Below, in pieces: positions 45,784-59,075 of a DNA stretch of 64,000 bases. The first letter of the stretch is position 1. Each line of letters opens with the position of its first letter. The stretch is from Hydractinia symbiolongicarpus (taxonomy: Eukaryota > Cnidaria > Hydrozoa > Anthoathecata > Hydractiniidae). The notes beneath the pieces were generated by a model. That model did no database searches and was not told the origin of the DNA. It saw only the letters and a program-made list of their open reading frames with translations. The translations under genes were made by a program, and so were the position numbers. The stretch lies in NCBI RefSeq assembly GCF_029227915.1, contig NC_079881.1:13431501-13495500 (forward strand), in the 5' to 3' direction.

Positions 45784-47126
45784 AGCGTTCTCAGAGCCTG
45801 GCGCTCAAGTAAACGGCTTATTATATCGTAGTCCATTGAGATTAAAAAGAACAGACTGATCCCCACTTGTCTGGGCTCGTGGAATCACGTGATTTACGTG
45901 TAGACTCCAAATTAGGCCGTAAAAGGCCAAATTACAGGCTTTAAAGACATGTGCACGTAGTTAGGGACGTTCTCAGAGCCTGGCGCTCAAGAAAACGACT
46001 TAATACATCGTAGACCATTGAGATTAAAAGGAACAGCCGAATGGAACTTGTCAGAGTTAGTTGAATCACTTTATTTACGTTTAGACTCCATGTTAGGCCG
46101 TAAAAGGCCATATTACAGGCTTTAAAGGCCTGTGGAAGAAGTTAGCAGCGTTCTTGCAGACTGACGCTCAAGAAAACGAATTAACACATCGTAGTTCATT
46201 AAAATTGAAAGGAATAGGCCGATGACCTCCTGTCTGTGCTCGTGGAACTCCCTGACTTAGGTGTAGTCTCCTTATTAGGCCACAAGAGGCCGTATTACAC
46301 GGTTTAAAGGTCTGTCCACGTAATTAGGAACGTTCTCAGAGTCTGGCGCTCAAGAAAACGACTTAATACATCGTAGACAATTGAGATTAAAAGGAACAGC
46401 CGAATGGATCTTGTCAGAGTTAGTGGAATCACGTGATTTACGTGTAGACTCCATATTAGGCCGTAAAAAGCCATATTACAGGCTTTAAAGGACTGTGCAC
46501 GTAGTTAGCAGCGTTCTTAGAGTCTGGCATTCAGGAACACGACTGAACACATCGTAGTCCATTGAGATTAAAAGGAACAGACCAATGGGAACTTGTCTGT
46601 GCTCGTGGAATCACTTTATTTACGTTTAGACTCCATGTTAGGCCGTAAAAGGCCATATTACAGGCTTTAAAGACCTGTGCACGTAGTTAGGAACGCTCAT
46701 AGAGCCTGGCGCACAGGAGAACGACTTAGTATATCGTAGTCCATTGAGATTGAATGGAACAGACCAATGGGAATTTGTCTGTACTCGTGGAATCACTTTA
46801 TTAGCGTTTAGACTCCATATCAGGCCGTAAAAGGCCATCCGCGTTCTTGCAGCCTGGCGCTCAAGAAAACGAATTAATACATCGTAGTTCATTGAAATTG
46901 AAATGAATAGGCCGATGACCCCCGGTCTGTGCTGGTGGAACTCCCAGACTTAAGTGTAGTCACCTTATTAGGCAATAAGAAACCGATTACACCGTTTAAA
47001 GATCTGTCCACGTAATTAGGAACGTTCTCAGAGCCTGGCACTCAAGAAAACGGATTATTATATCGTAGTCCATTGGGATTAAAAAGTACAGACTGATCCC
47101 TACTTGTCTGGGCTCGTGGAATCACG
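45784..47126 (+). repeat. 11-monomer HOR, copy 2 (partial)
   Basis: It matches 43820-45162 at +1964 and then breaks at about 47127, where aatcacgtgacttacatgc (class B) replaces aatcacgtgatttacgtg (class D). Private marks are gtgctggtggaactccc near 46930 and aagaaaccgattacacc near 46977, the latter one base shorter. Confidence 0.78.
46661..46989 (+). repeat. Fused H-I dimer with 34-bp net deletion, copy 3
   Basis: Same junction as copy 1 (ggccatccgcg). It is one base shorter overall through aagaaaccgattacacc. It lies 1964 bp after copy 2 as part of the 11-monomer unit. Confidence 0.82.
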
Positions 47127-47529
47127 TGACTTACATGCAGTCTCTTTATTAGGCCGTAAAAGGACCTATTATGCATTTCAAAGGACTGTGTACGTAGTTA
47201 GCAGCGTTCATAGAGCCTGGCGCACAGGAAAACGACTTAGTATATCGTAGTCCATTGAGATTAAAAGGAAGAGCCGAATGGAACTTGTCGGAGTTAGTGG
47301 AATCACGTGATTTACGTGTAGACTCCATATTAGGCCGTAAAAAGCCATATTACAGGCTTTAAAGGACTGTGCACGTAGTTAATAGCGTTCTCAGAGCCTG
47401 GCGCTCAAGAAAACGGCTTATTATATCGTAGTCCTTTGAGATTAAAAAGAATAGACTGATCCCCACTTGTCTGGGCTCGTGGAATCACGCGATTTACGGG
47501 TAGACTCCAAATTAGGCCGTAAAAGGCCA
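47127..47529 (+). repeat. Hybrid monomers between HOR blocks
   Basis: A class-B right end is followed by a monomer whose left half is class H (gcacaggaaaacgacttag) and right half class G (aggaagagccgaatgg), then a class-D monomer with private changes (gttaatagcgttctc, cacgcgatttacgggtag). These hybrids mark the junction between the 11-mer and 22-mer blocks. Confidence 0.68.
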
Positions 47530-50500
47530 AATTACAGGCTTTAAAGACATGTGCACGTAGTTAGGAACGTTCTCAGAGCCTGGCGCTCAAGAAAACGACT
47601 TAATACATCGTAGGCCATTGAGATTAAAAGGAACAGCCGAATGGAACTTGTCAGAGTTAGTGGAATCACGTGATTTACATGCAGTCTCTTTATTAGGCCG
47701 TAAAAGGACTTATTATGCGTTTCAAAGGACTGTGTACGTAGTTACCAGCGTTCATAGAGCGTGGCGTTCAAGAAAACGACTTAATACATCGTAGACTATT
47801 GAGATTAAAAGGAACAGCCGAATGGAACTTGTCGGAGTTCGTAGAATCACGTGATTTACGTGTAGACTCCATATTAGGCGTAAATGGCCATGTTACAGGC
47901 TTTAAAGACATGTGCACGTAGTTAGCAGCGTTTATAGAGCCTGGCGTTCAAGAAAACGACTTAATACATCGTAGACCATTGAGATTAAAAGGAAGAGCCG
48001 AATGGAACTTGTCGGAGTTAGTGGAATCACGTGATTTACGTGTAGACTCCATATTAGGCCGTAAAAAGCCATATTACAGGCTTTAAAGGACTGTGAACGT
48101 AGTTAGCAGCGTTCATAGAGCCTGGCGCACAGGAAAACGACTTAGTATATCGTAGTCCATTGAGATTAAAAGGAACAGCCGAATGGAACTTGTCGGAGTT
48201 CGTAGAATCACGTGATTTACGTGTAGACTCCATATTAGGCGTAAATGGCCATGTTACAGGCTTTAAAGACATGTGCACGTAGTTAGCAGCGTTTATAGAG
48301 CCTGGCGTTCAAGAAAACGACTTAATACATCGTAGACCATTGAGATTAAAAGGAAGAGCCGAATGGAACTTGTCGGAGTTAGTGGAATCACGTGATTTAC
48401 GTGTAGACTCCATATTAGGCCGTAAAAAGCCATATTACAGGCTTTAAAGGACTGTGCACGTAGTTAGCAGCGTTCATAGAGCCTGGCGTACAGGAAAACG
48501 ACTTGGTATATCGTAGTCCATTGAGATTGAAAGGAATAGACCGATGGCAACTTCTCTGGGCTCGTGGAATCACTTTATTTACGTTTAGACTCCATGTTAG
48601 GCCGTAAAAGGCCTTATTACAGGCTTTAAAGGCCTGTGGAAGAAGTTAGCAGCGTTCTTGCAGCCTGACGCTCAAGAAAACGAATTAATACATCGTAGTT
48701 CATTGAAATTGAAAGGAATAGGCCGATGACCTCCTGTCTGTGCTCGTGGAACTCATTAGGCCATAAGAGGCCGTATTACACGGTTTAAAGGTCTGTCCAC
48801 GTAATTAGGACGTTCTCAGAGCCTGGCGCTCAAGAAAACGGCTTATTATATCGTAGTCCATTGAGATTAAAAAGAACAGACTGATCGCCACTTGTCTGGG
48901 CTCGTGGAATCACGTGATTTACGTGTAGACTCCAAATTAGGCCGTAAAAGGCCATATTACAGGCTTTAAAGACATGTGCACGTAGTTAGGAACGTTCTCA
49001 CAGCCTGGCGCTCAAAAAAACGACTTAATACATCGTAGACCATTGAGATTAAAAGGAACAGCCGAATGGATCTTGTCAGAGTTAGTGGAATCACTTTATT
49101 TACGTTTAGACTCCATGTTAGGCCGTAAAAGGCCATATTCCAGGCTTTAAAGGCCTGTCGAAGAAGTTATCAGCGTTCATAGAGCCTTGCGCACAGGAAA
49201 ACGACTTAGTATATCGTAGTCCATTCAGATTGAAAAGAATAGACCGATGGCAACTTCTCTGGGCTCGTGGAATCACGTGATTTGCGTGTAGACTCCATAT
49301 TAGGCGTAAATGGCCATATTACAGGCTTTAAAGTCATGTGCACGTAGTTAGGAACGTTCTCAGAGCCTGGCGCTCAGGAAAACGACTTAATACATCGTAG
49401 ACCATTGAGATTAAAAGGAACCGCCGAATGGAACTTGTCAGAGTTAGTGGAATCACGTGATTTACGTGTAGACTCCATATTAGGCCGTAAAAAGCCATAT
49501 TGCAGGCTTTAAAGGTCTGTGCACGTAGTTAACAGCGTTCATAGAGCCTGGCGCACAGGAAAACGACTTAGTATATCTTAGTCCGTTGAGATTAAAAGGA
49601 ACAGACCAATGGGAACTTGTCTGTGCTCGTGGAATCACGTGATTTACGTGTAGACTCCAAATTAGGCCGTAAAAGGCCAAATTACAGGCTTTAAAGTCCT
49701 GTGGAAGAAGTTAGCAGCGTTCTTGCAGCCTGGCGTTCAAGAAAACAGCTTATTATATCGTAGTCCATTGAGATTAAAAAGAACAGACTGATCCCCACTT
49801 GTCTGGGCTCGTGGAATCACGTGATTTACGTGTAGATTCCATATTATGCCGTAAAAAGCCATATTACAAGCTTTAAAGGACTGTGCACGTAGTTAGCAGC
49901 GTTCATAAAGCCTGGGGCACAGGAAAACGACTTAGTATATCGTAGTCCATTGAGATTAAAAGGAACAGACCAATGGGAACTTGTCTGCGCTCGTGAAATC
50001 ACTTTATTTACGTTTAGACTCCATGTTAGGCCGTAAAAGGCCATATTACAGGCTTTAAAGGCCTGTGGAAGAAGTTAGCAGCGTTCTTGCAGCCTGACGT
50101 TCAAGAAAACGAATTAATCCATCGTCGTTCATTGAAATTGAAAGGAATATGCCGATGACCCCCTGTCTGTGCTCGTGGAACTCCCTGACTTAAGTGTAGT
50201 CTCCTTATTAGGCCATAAGAGGCCGTATTACACGGTTTAAAGGTCTGTCCACGTAATTAGGAATGTTCACAGAGCCTAGCACTCAAGAAAACGGCTTATT
50301 ATATCGTAGTCCATTGAGAATAAAAAGAACAGACTGATCCCCACTTGTCTGGGCTCGTGGAATCACGTGATTTACGTGTAGACTCCATATTAGGCGTAAA
50401 TGGCCATGTTACAGGCTTTAAAGACATGTGCACGTAGTTAGCAGCGTTTATAGAGCCTGGCGTTCAAGAAAACGACTTAATACATCGTAGACCATTGAGA

Positions 50501-51495
50501 TTAAAAGGAAGAGCCGAATGGAACTTGTCGGAGTTAGTGGAATCACGTGATTTACGTGTAGACTCCATATTAGGCCGTAAAAAGCCATATTACAGGCTTT
50601 AAAGGACTGTGCACGTAGTTAGCAGCGTTCATAGAGCCCGGCGTACAGGAAAACGACTTGGTATATCGTAGTCCATTGAGATTGAAAGGAATAGACCGAT
50701 GGCAACTTCTCTGGGCTCGTGGAATCACTTTATTTACGTTTAGACTCCATGTTAGGCCGTAAAAGGCCTTATTACAGGCTTTAAAGGCCTGTGGAAGAAG
50801 TTAGCAGCGTTCTTGCAGCCTGACGCTCAAGAAAACGAATTAATACATCGTAGTTCATTGAAATTGAAAGGAATAGGCCGATAACCTCCTGTCTGTGCTC
50901 GTGGAACTCCCTGACTTAAGTGTAGTCTCCTTATTAGGCCATAAGAGGCCGTATTACACGGTTTAAAGGTCTGTCCACGTAATTAGGAACGTTCTCAGAG
51001 CCTGGCGCTCAAGAAAACGGCTTATTATATCGTAGTCCATTGAGATTAAAAAGAACAGACTGATCGCCACTTGTCTGGGCTCGTGGAATCACGTGATTTA
51101 CGTGTAGACTCCAAATTAGGCCGTAAAAGGCCATATTACAGGCTTTAAAGACATGTGCACGTAGTTAGGAACGTTCTCAGAGCCTGGCGCTCAAAAAAAC
51201 GACTTAATACATCGTAGACCATTGAGATTAAAAGGAACAGCCGAATGGATCTTGTCAGAGTTAGTGGAATCACTTTATTTACGTTTAGACTCCATGTTAG
51301 GCCGTAAAAGGCCATATTCCAGGCTTTAAAGGCCTGTCGAAGAAGTTAGCAGCGTTCATAGAGCCTTGCGCACAGGAAAACGACTTAGTATATCGTAGTC
51401 CATTCAGATTGAAAAGAATAGACCGATGGCAACTTCTCTGGGCTCGTGGAATCACGTGATTTGCGTGTAGACTCCATATTAGGCGTAAATGGCCA
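47530..51495 (+). repeat. 22-monomer HOR, copy 1 (3966 bp)
   Basis: Class-I monomers at 48748, 50177 and 50903. The order E-F-G-H/F-G-B/H-I opens the unit, and landmarks near 48060 recur at 52026 (offset 3966). This copy has lost 23 bp within its first class-I monomer and one base soon after (attaggacgttctc near 48806). After those losses the offset to the next copy would be 3990. Confidence 0.82.
48742..48770 (+). repeat. Class-I monomer with 23-bp deletion
   Basis: The sequence reads gtgctcgtggaactcattagg, where other class-I monomers have a further 23 bases (cctgacttaag through ctcctt) between ggaactc and attagg. It is seen only here. Confidence 0.8.
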
Positions 51496-54400
51496 TATTA
51501 CAGGCTTTAAAGACATGTGCACGTAGTTAGGAACGTTCTCAGAGCCTGGCGCTCAGGAAAACGACTTAATACATCGTAGACCATTGAGATTAAAAGGAAC
51601 CGCCGAATGGAACTTGTCAGAGTTAGTGGAATCACGTGATTTACATGCAGTCTCTTTATTAGGCCGTAAAAGGACTTATTATGCGTTTCAAAGGACTGTG
51701 TACGTAGTTACCAGCGTTCATAGAGCGTGGCGTTCAAGAAAACGACTTAATACATCGTAGACCATTGAGATTAAAAGGAACAGCCGAATGGAACTTGTCG
51801 GAGTTCGTAGAATCACGTGATTTACGTGTAGACTCCATATTAGGCGTAAATGGCCATGTTACAGGCTTTAAAGACATGTGCACGTAGTTAGCAGCGTTTA
51901 TAGAGCCTGGCGTTCAAGAAAACGACTTAATACATCGTAGACCATTGAGATTAAAAGGAAGAGCCGAATGGAACTTGTCGGAGTTAGTGGAATCACGTGA
52001 TTTACGTGTAGACTCCATATTAGGCCGTAAAAAGCCATATTACAGGCTTTAAAGGACTGTGAACGTAGTTAGCAGCGTTCATAGAGCCTGGCGCACAGGA
52101 AAACGACTTAGTATATCGTAGTCCATTGAGATTAAAAGGAACAGCCGAATGGAACTTGTCGGAGTTCGTAGAATCACGTGATTTACGTGTAGACTCCATA
52201 TTAGGCGTAAATGGCCATGTTACAGGCTTTAAAGACATGTGCACGTAGTTAGCAGCGTTTATAGAGCCTGGCGTTCAAGAAAACGACTTAATACATCGTA
52301 GACCATTGAGATTAAAAGGAAGAGCCGAATGGAACTTGTCGGAGTTAGTGGAATCACGTGATTTACGTGTAGACTCCATATTAGGCCGTAAAAAGCCATA
52401 TTACAGGCTTTAAAGGACTGTGCACGTAGTTAGCAGCGTTCATAGAGCCTGGCGTACAGGAAAACGACTTGGTATATCGTAGTCCATTGAGATTGAAAGG
52501 AATAGACCGATGGCAACTTCTCTGGGCTCGTGGAATCACTTTATTTACGTTTAGACTCCATGTTAGGCCGTAAAAGGCCTTATTACAGGCTTTAAAGGCC
52601 TGTGGAAGAAGTTAGCAGCGTTCTTGCAGCCTGACGCTCAAGAAAACGAATTAATACATCGTAGTTCATTGAAATTGAAAGGAATAGGCCGATGACCTCC
52701 TGTCTGTGCTCGTGGAACTCCCTGACTTAAGTGTAGTCTCCTTATTAGGCCATAAGAGGCCGTATTACACGGTTTAAAGGTCTGTCCACGTAATTAGGAA
52801 CGTTCTCAGAGCCTGGCGCTCAAGAAAACGGCTTATTATATCGTAGTCCATTGAGATTAAAAAGAACAGACTGATCGCCACTTGTCTGGGCTCGTGGAAT
52901 CACGTGATTTACGTGTAGACTCCAAATTAGGCCGTAAAAGGCCATATTACAGGCTTTAAAGACATGTGCACGTAGTTAGGAACGTTCTCAGAGCCTGGCG
53001 CTCAAAAAAACGACTTAATACATCGTAGACCATTGAGATTAAAAGGAACAGCCGAATGGATCTTGTCAGAGTTAGTGGAATCACTTTATTTACGTTTAGA
53101 CTCCATGTTAGGCCGTAAAAGGCCATATTCCAGGCTTTAAAGGCCTGTCGAAGAAGTTAGCAGCGTTCATAGAGCCTTGCGCACAGGAAAACGACTTAGT
53201 ATATCGTAGTCCATTCAGATTGAAAAGAATAGACCGATGGCAACTTCTCTGGGCTCGTGGAATCACGTGATTTGCGTGTAGACTCCATATTAGGCGTAAA
53301 TGGCCATATTACAGGCTTTAAAGACATGTGCACGTAGTTAGGAACGTTCTCAGAGCCTGGCGCTCAGGAAAACGACTTAATACATCGTAGACCATTGAGA
53401 TTAAAAGGAACCGCCGAATGGAACTTGTCTGTGCTCGTGGAATCACGTGATTTACGTGTAGACTCCAAATTAGGCCGTAAAAGGCCAAATTACAGGCTTT
53501 AAAGGCCTGTGGAAGAAGTTAGCAGCGTTCTTGCAGCCTGGCGTTCAAGAAAACAGCTTATTATATCGTAGTCCATTGAGATTAAAAAGAACAGACTGAT
53601 CCCCACTTGTCTGGGCTCGTGGAATCACGTGATTTACGTGTAGATTCCATATTATGCCGTAAAAGGCCATATTACAAGCTTTAAAGGACTGTGCACGTAG
53701 TTAGCAGCGTTCATAAAGCCTGGCGCACAGGAAAACGACTTAGTATATCGTAGTCCATTGAGATTAAAAGGAACAGACCAATGGGAACTTGTCTGCGCTC
53801 GTGGAATCACTTTATTTACGTTTAGACTCCATGTTAGGCCGTAAAAGGCCATATTACAGGCTTTAAAGGCCTGTGGAAGAAGTTAGCAGCGTTCTTGCAG
53901 CCTGACGTTCAAGAAAACGAATTAATCCATCGTCGTTCATTGAAATTGAAAGGAATATGCCGATGACCACCTGTCTGTGCTCGTGGAACTCCCTGACTTA
54001 AGTGTAGTCTCCTTATTAGGCCATAAGAGGCCGTATTACACGGTTTAAAGGTCTGTCCACGTAATTAGGAATGTTCTCAGAGCCTAGCACTCAAGAAAAC
54101 GGCTTATTATATCGTAGTCCATTGAGAATAAAAAGAACAGACTGATCGCCACTTGTCTGGGCTCGTGGAATCACGTGATTTACGTGTAGACTCCATATTA
54201 GGCGTAAATGGCCATGTTACAGGCTTTAAAGACATGTGCACGTAGTTAGCAGCGTTTATAGAGCCTGGCGTTCAAGAAAACGACTTAATACATCGTAGAC
54301 CATTGAGATTAAAAGGAAGAGCCGAATGGAACTTGTCGGAGTTAGTGGAATCACGTGATTTACGTGTAGACTCCATATTAGGCCGTAAAAAGCCATATTA

Positions 54401-55303
54401 CAGGCTTTAAAGGACTGTGCACGTAGTTAGCAGCGTTCATAGAGCCTGGCGTACAGGAAAACGACTTGGTATATCGTAGTCCATTGAGATTGAAAGGAAT
54501 AGACCGATGGCAACTTCTCTGGGCTCGTGGAATTACTTTATTTACGTTTAGACTCCATGTTAGGCCGTAAAAGGCCTTATTACAGGCTTTAAAGGCCTGT
54601 GGAAGAAGTTAGCAGCATTCTTGCAGCCTGACGCTCAAGAAAACGAATTAATACATCGTAGTTCATTGAAATTGAAAGGAATAGGCCGATAACCTCCTGT
54701 CTGTGCTCGTGGAACTCCCTGACTTAAGTGTAGTCTCCTTATTAGGCCATAAGAGGCCGTATTACACGGTTTGAAGGTCTGTCCACGTAATTAAGAACGT
54801 TCTCAGAGCCTGGCGCTCAAGAAAACGGCTTATTATATCGTAGTCCATTGAGATTAAAAAGAACAGACTGATCGCCACTTGTCTGGGCTCGTGGAATCAC
54901 GTGATTTACGTGTAGACTCCAAATTAGGCCGTAAAAGGCCATATTACAGGCTTTAAAGACATGTGCACGTAGTTAGGAACGTTCTCAGAGCCTGGCGCTC
55001 AAAAAAACGACTTAATACATCGTAGACCATTGAGATTAAAAGGAACAGCCGAATGGATCTTGTCAGAGTTAGTGGAATCACTTTATTTACGTTTAGACTC
55101 CATGTTAGGCCGTAAAAGGCCATATTCCAGGCTTTAAAGGCCTGTGGAAGAAGTTGGCAGCTTTCATAGAGCCTTGCGCACAGGAAAACGACTTAGTATA
55201 TCGTAGTCCATTCAGATTGAAAAGAATAGACCGATGGCAACTTCTCTGGGCTCGTGGAATCACGTGATTTGCGTGTAGACTCCATATTAGGCGTAAATGG
55301 CCA
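51496..55303 (+). repeat. 22-monomer HOR, copy 2, one monomer missing (3808 bp)
   Basis: Class-I monomers at 52714, 53985 and 54711, spaced 10, 7 and 4 monomers against 10, 8 and 4 in copy 3. The offset from copy 1 falls from 3990 to 3808 within it, a loss of exactly 182 bp. Its last third carries private variants (gtggaattacttt at 54527, agcagcattcttgc at 54611, ggtttgaaggtctg near 54769, cgtaattaagaacg near 54786) that reappear at 63.5-63.8 kb. Confidence 0.83.
53420..53440 (+). repeat. Crossover scar: chimeric monomer missing 182 bp
   Basis: Here gaacttgtc leads into tgtgctcgtggaatcacg. In copies 1 and 3 the same gaacttgtc is followed by agagttagtgg, and the tgtgctcgtgg form comes one monomer later. 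The identical gaacttgtc stretch in adjacent monomers is the natural exchange point. Confidence 0.8.
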
Positions 55304-58300
55304 TATTACAGGCTTTAAAGACATGTGCACGTAGTTAGGAACGTTCTCAGAGCCTGGCGCTCAGGAAAACGACTTAATACATCGTAGACCATTGAGATTA
55401 AAAGGAACCGCCGAATGGAACTTGTCAGAGTTAGTGGAATCACGTGATTTACATGCAGTCTCTTTATTAGGCCGTAAAAGGACTTATTATGCGTTTCAAA
55501 GGACTGTGTACGTAGTTACCAGCGTTCATAGAGCGTGGCGTTCAAGAAAACGACTTAATACATCGTAGACCATTGAGATTAAAAGGAACAGCCGAATGGA
55601 ACTTGTCGGAGTTCGTAGAATCACGTGATTTACGTGTAGACTCCATATTAGGCGTAAATGGCCATGTTACAGGCTTTAAAGACATGTGCACGTAGTTAGC
55701 AGCGTTTATAGAGCCTGGCGTTCAAGAAAACGACTTAATACATCGTAGACCATTGAGATTAAAAGGAAGAGCCGAATGGAACTTGTCGGAGTTAGTGGAA
55801 TCACGTGATTTACGTGTAGACTCCATATTAGGCCGTAAAAAGCCATATTACAGGCTTTAAAGGACTGTGAACGTAGTTAGCAGCGTTCATAGAGCCTGGC
55901 GCACAGGAAAACGACTTAGTATATCGTAGTCCATTGAGATTAAAAGGAACAGCCGAATGGAACTTGTCGGAGTTCGTAGAATCACGTGATTTACGTGTAG
56001 ACTCCATATTAGGCGTAAATGGCCATGTTACAGGCTTTAAAGACATGTGCACGTAGTTAGCAGCGTTTATAGAGCCTGGCGTTCAAGAAAACGACTTAAT
56101 ACATCGTAAACCATTGAGATTAAAAGGAAGAGCCGAATGGAACTTGTCGGAGTTAGTGGAATCACGTGATTTACGTGTAGACTCCATATTAGGCCGTAAA
56201 AAGCCATATTACAGGCTTTAAAGGACTGTGCACGTAGTTAGCAGCGTTCATAGAGCCTGGCGTACAGGAAAACGACTTGGTATATCGTAGTCCATTGAGA
56301 TTGAAAGGAATAGACCGATGGCAACTTCTCTGGGCTCGTGGAATCACTTTATTTACGTTTAGACTCCATGTTAGGCCGTAAAAGGCCTTATTACAGGCTT
56401 TAAAGGCCTGTGGAAGAAGTTAGCAGCGTTCTTGCAGCCTGACGCTCAAGAAAACGAATTAATACATCGTAGTTCATTGAAATTGAAAGGAATAGGCCGA
56501 TGACCTCCTGTCTGTGCTCGTGGAACTCCCTGACTTAAGTGTAGTCTCCTTATTAGGCCATAAGAGGCCGTATTACACGGTTTAAAGGTCTGTCCACGTA
56601 ATTAGGAACGTTCTCAGAGCCTGGCGCTCAAGAAAACGGCTTATTATATCGTAGTCCATTGAGATTAAAAAGAACAGACTGATCGCCACTTGTCTGGGCT
56701 AGTGGAATCACGTGATTTACGTGTAGACTCTAAATTAGGCCGTAAAAGGCCATATTACAGGCTTTAAAGACATGTGCACGTAGTTAGGAACGTTCTCAGA
56801 GCCTGGCACTCAAAAAAACGACTTAATACATCGTAGACCATTGAGATTAAAAGGAACAGCCGAATGGATCTTGTCAGAGTTAGTGGAATCACTTTATTTA
56901 CGTTTAGACTCCATGTTAGGCCGTAAAAGGCCATATTCCAGGCTTTAAAGGCCTGTCGAAGAAGTTAGCAGCGTTCATAGAGCCTTGCGCACAGGAAAAC
57001 GACTTAGTATATCGTAGTCCATTCAGATTGAAAAGAATAGACCGATGGCAACTTCTCTGGGCTCGTGGAATCACGTGATTTGCGTGTAGACTCCATATTA
57101 GGCGTAAATGGCCATATTACAGGCTTTAAAGACATGTGCACGTAGTTAGGAACGTTCTCAGAGCCTGGCGCTCAGGAAAACGACTTAATACATCGTAGAC
57201 CATTGAGATTAAAAGGAACCGCCAAATGGAACTTGTCAGAGTTAGTGGAATCACGTGATTTACGTGTAGACTCCATATTAGGCCGTAAAAAGCCATATTG
57301 CAGGCTTTAAAGGTCTGTGCACGTAGTTAGCAGCGTTCATAGAGCCTGGCGCACAGGAAAACGACTTAGTATATCGTAGTCCGTTGAGATTAAAAGGAAC
57401 AGACCAATGGGAACTTGTCTGTGCTCGTGGAATCACGTGATTTACGTGTAGACTCCAAATTAGGCCGTAAAAGGCCAAATTACAGGCTTTAAAGGCCTGT
57501 GGAAGAAGTTAGCAGCGTTCTTGCAGCCTGGCGTTCAAGAAAACAGCTTATTATATCGTAGTCCATTGAGATTAAAAAAAACAGACTGATCCCCACTTGT
57601 CTGGGCTCGTGGAATCACGTGATTTACGTGTAGATTCCATATTATGCCGTAAAAGGCCATATTACAAGCTTTAAAGGACTGTGCACGTAGTTAGCAGCGT
57701 TCATAAAGCCTGGCGCACAGGAAAACGACTTAGTATATCGTAGTCCATTGAGATTAAAAGGAACAGACCAATGGGAACTTGTCTGCGCTCGTGGAATCAC
57801 TTTATTTACGTTTAGACTCCATGTTAGGCCGTAAAGGGCCATATTACAGGCTTTAAAGGCCTGTGGAAGAAGTTAGCAGCGTTCTTGCAGCCTGACGTTC
57901 AAGAAAACGAATTAATCCATCGTCGTTCATTGAAATTGAAAGGAATATGCCGATGACCCCCTGTCTGTGCTAGTGGAACTCCCTGACTTAAGTGTAGTCT
58001 CCTTATTAGGTCATAAGAGGCCGTATTACACGGTTTAAAGGTCTGTCCACGTAATTAGGAATGTTCTCAGAGCCTAGCACTCAAGAAAACGGCTTATTAT
58101 ATCGTAGTCCATTGAGAATAAAAAGAACAGACTGATCCCCACTTGTCTGGGCTCGTGGAATCACGTGATTTACGTGTAGACTCCATATTAGGCGTAAATG
58201 GCCATGTTACAGGCTTTAAAGACATGTGCACGTAGTTAGCAGCGTTTATAGAGCCTGGCGTTCAAGAAAACGACTTAATACATCGTAGACCATTGAGATT

Positions 58301-59075
58301 AAAAGGAAGAGCCGAATGGAACTTGTCGGAGTTAGTGGAATCACGTGATTTACGTGTAGACTTCATATTAGGCCGTAAAAAGCCATATTACAGGCTTTAA
58401 AGGACTGTGCACGTAGTTAGCAGCGTTCATAAAGCCTGGCGTACAGGAAAACGACTTGGTATATCGTAGTCCATTGAGATTGAAAGGAATAGACCGATGG
58501 CAACTTCTCTGGGCTCGTGGAATCACTTTATTTACGTTTAGACTCCATGTTAGGCCGTAAAAGGCCTTATTACAGGCTTTAAAGGCCTGTGGAAGAAGTT
58601 AGCAGCGTTCTTGCAGCCTGACGCTCAAGAAAACGAATTAATACATCGTAGTTCATTGAAATTGAAAAGAATAGGCTGATGACCTCCTGTCTGTGCTCGT
58701 GGAACTCCCTGACTTAAGTGTAGTCTCCTTATTAGGCCATAAGAGGCCGTATTACACGGTTTAAAGGTCTGTCCACGTAATTAGGAACGTTCTCAGAGCC
58801 TGGCGCTCAAGAAAACGGCTTATTATATCGTAGTCCATTGAGATTAAAAAGAACAGACTGATCGCCACTTGTCTGGGCTCGTGGAATCACGTGATTTACG
58901 TGTAGACTCCAAATTAGGCCGTAAAAGACCATATCACAGGCTTTAAAGACATGTGCACGTAGTTAGGAACGTTCTCAGAGCCTGGCGCTCAAGAAAACGA
59001 CTTAATACATCGTAGCCCATTGAGATTAAAAGGAACAGCCGAATGGATCTTGTCAGAGTTAGTGGAATCACGTGA
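55304..59075 (+). repeat. 22-monomer HOR, copy 3 (about 3770 of 3990 bp)
   Basis: Class-I monomers at 56522, 57975 and 58701. It retains the monomer missing from copy 2 (57278-57478 matches 49480-49680). It matches copy 2 at offset 3808 and then 3990 until about 59075, where gatttacgtgtagattcc replaces the expected class-H right half and the 22-mer ends. Confidence 0.82.

Noticed and set aside
51496-59075. HOR copies as assembly collapse or duplication artefacts
   Set aside because: The copies carry distinct private variants and indels (23-bp loss, 182-bp loss, gtggaattacttt), so they are not one sequence pasted repeatedly. Only read-level data can exclude local errors fully.
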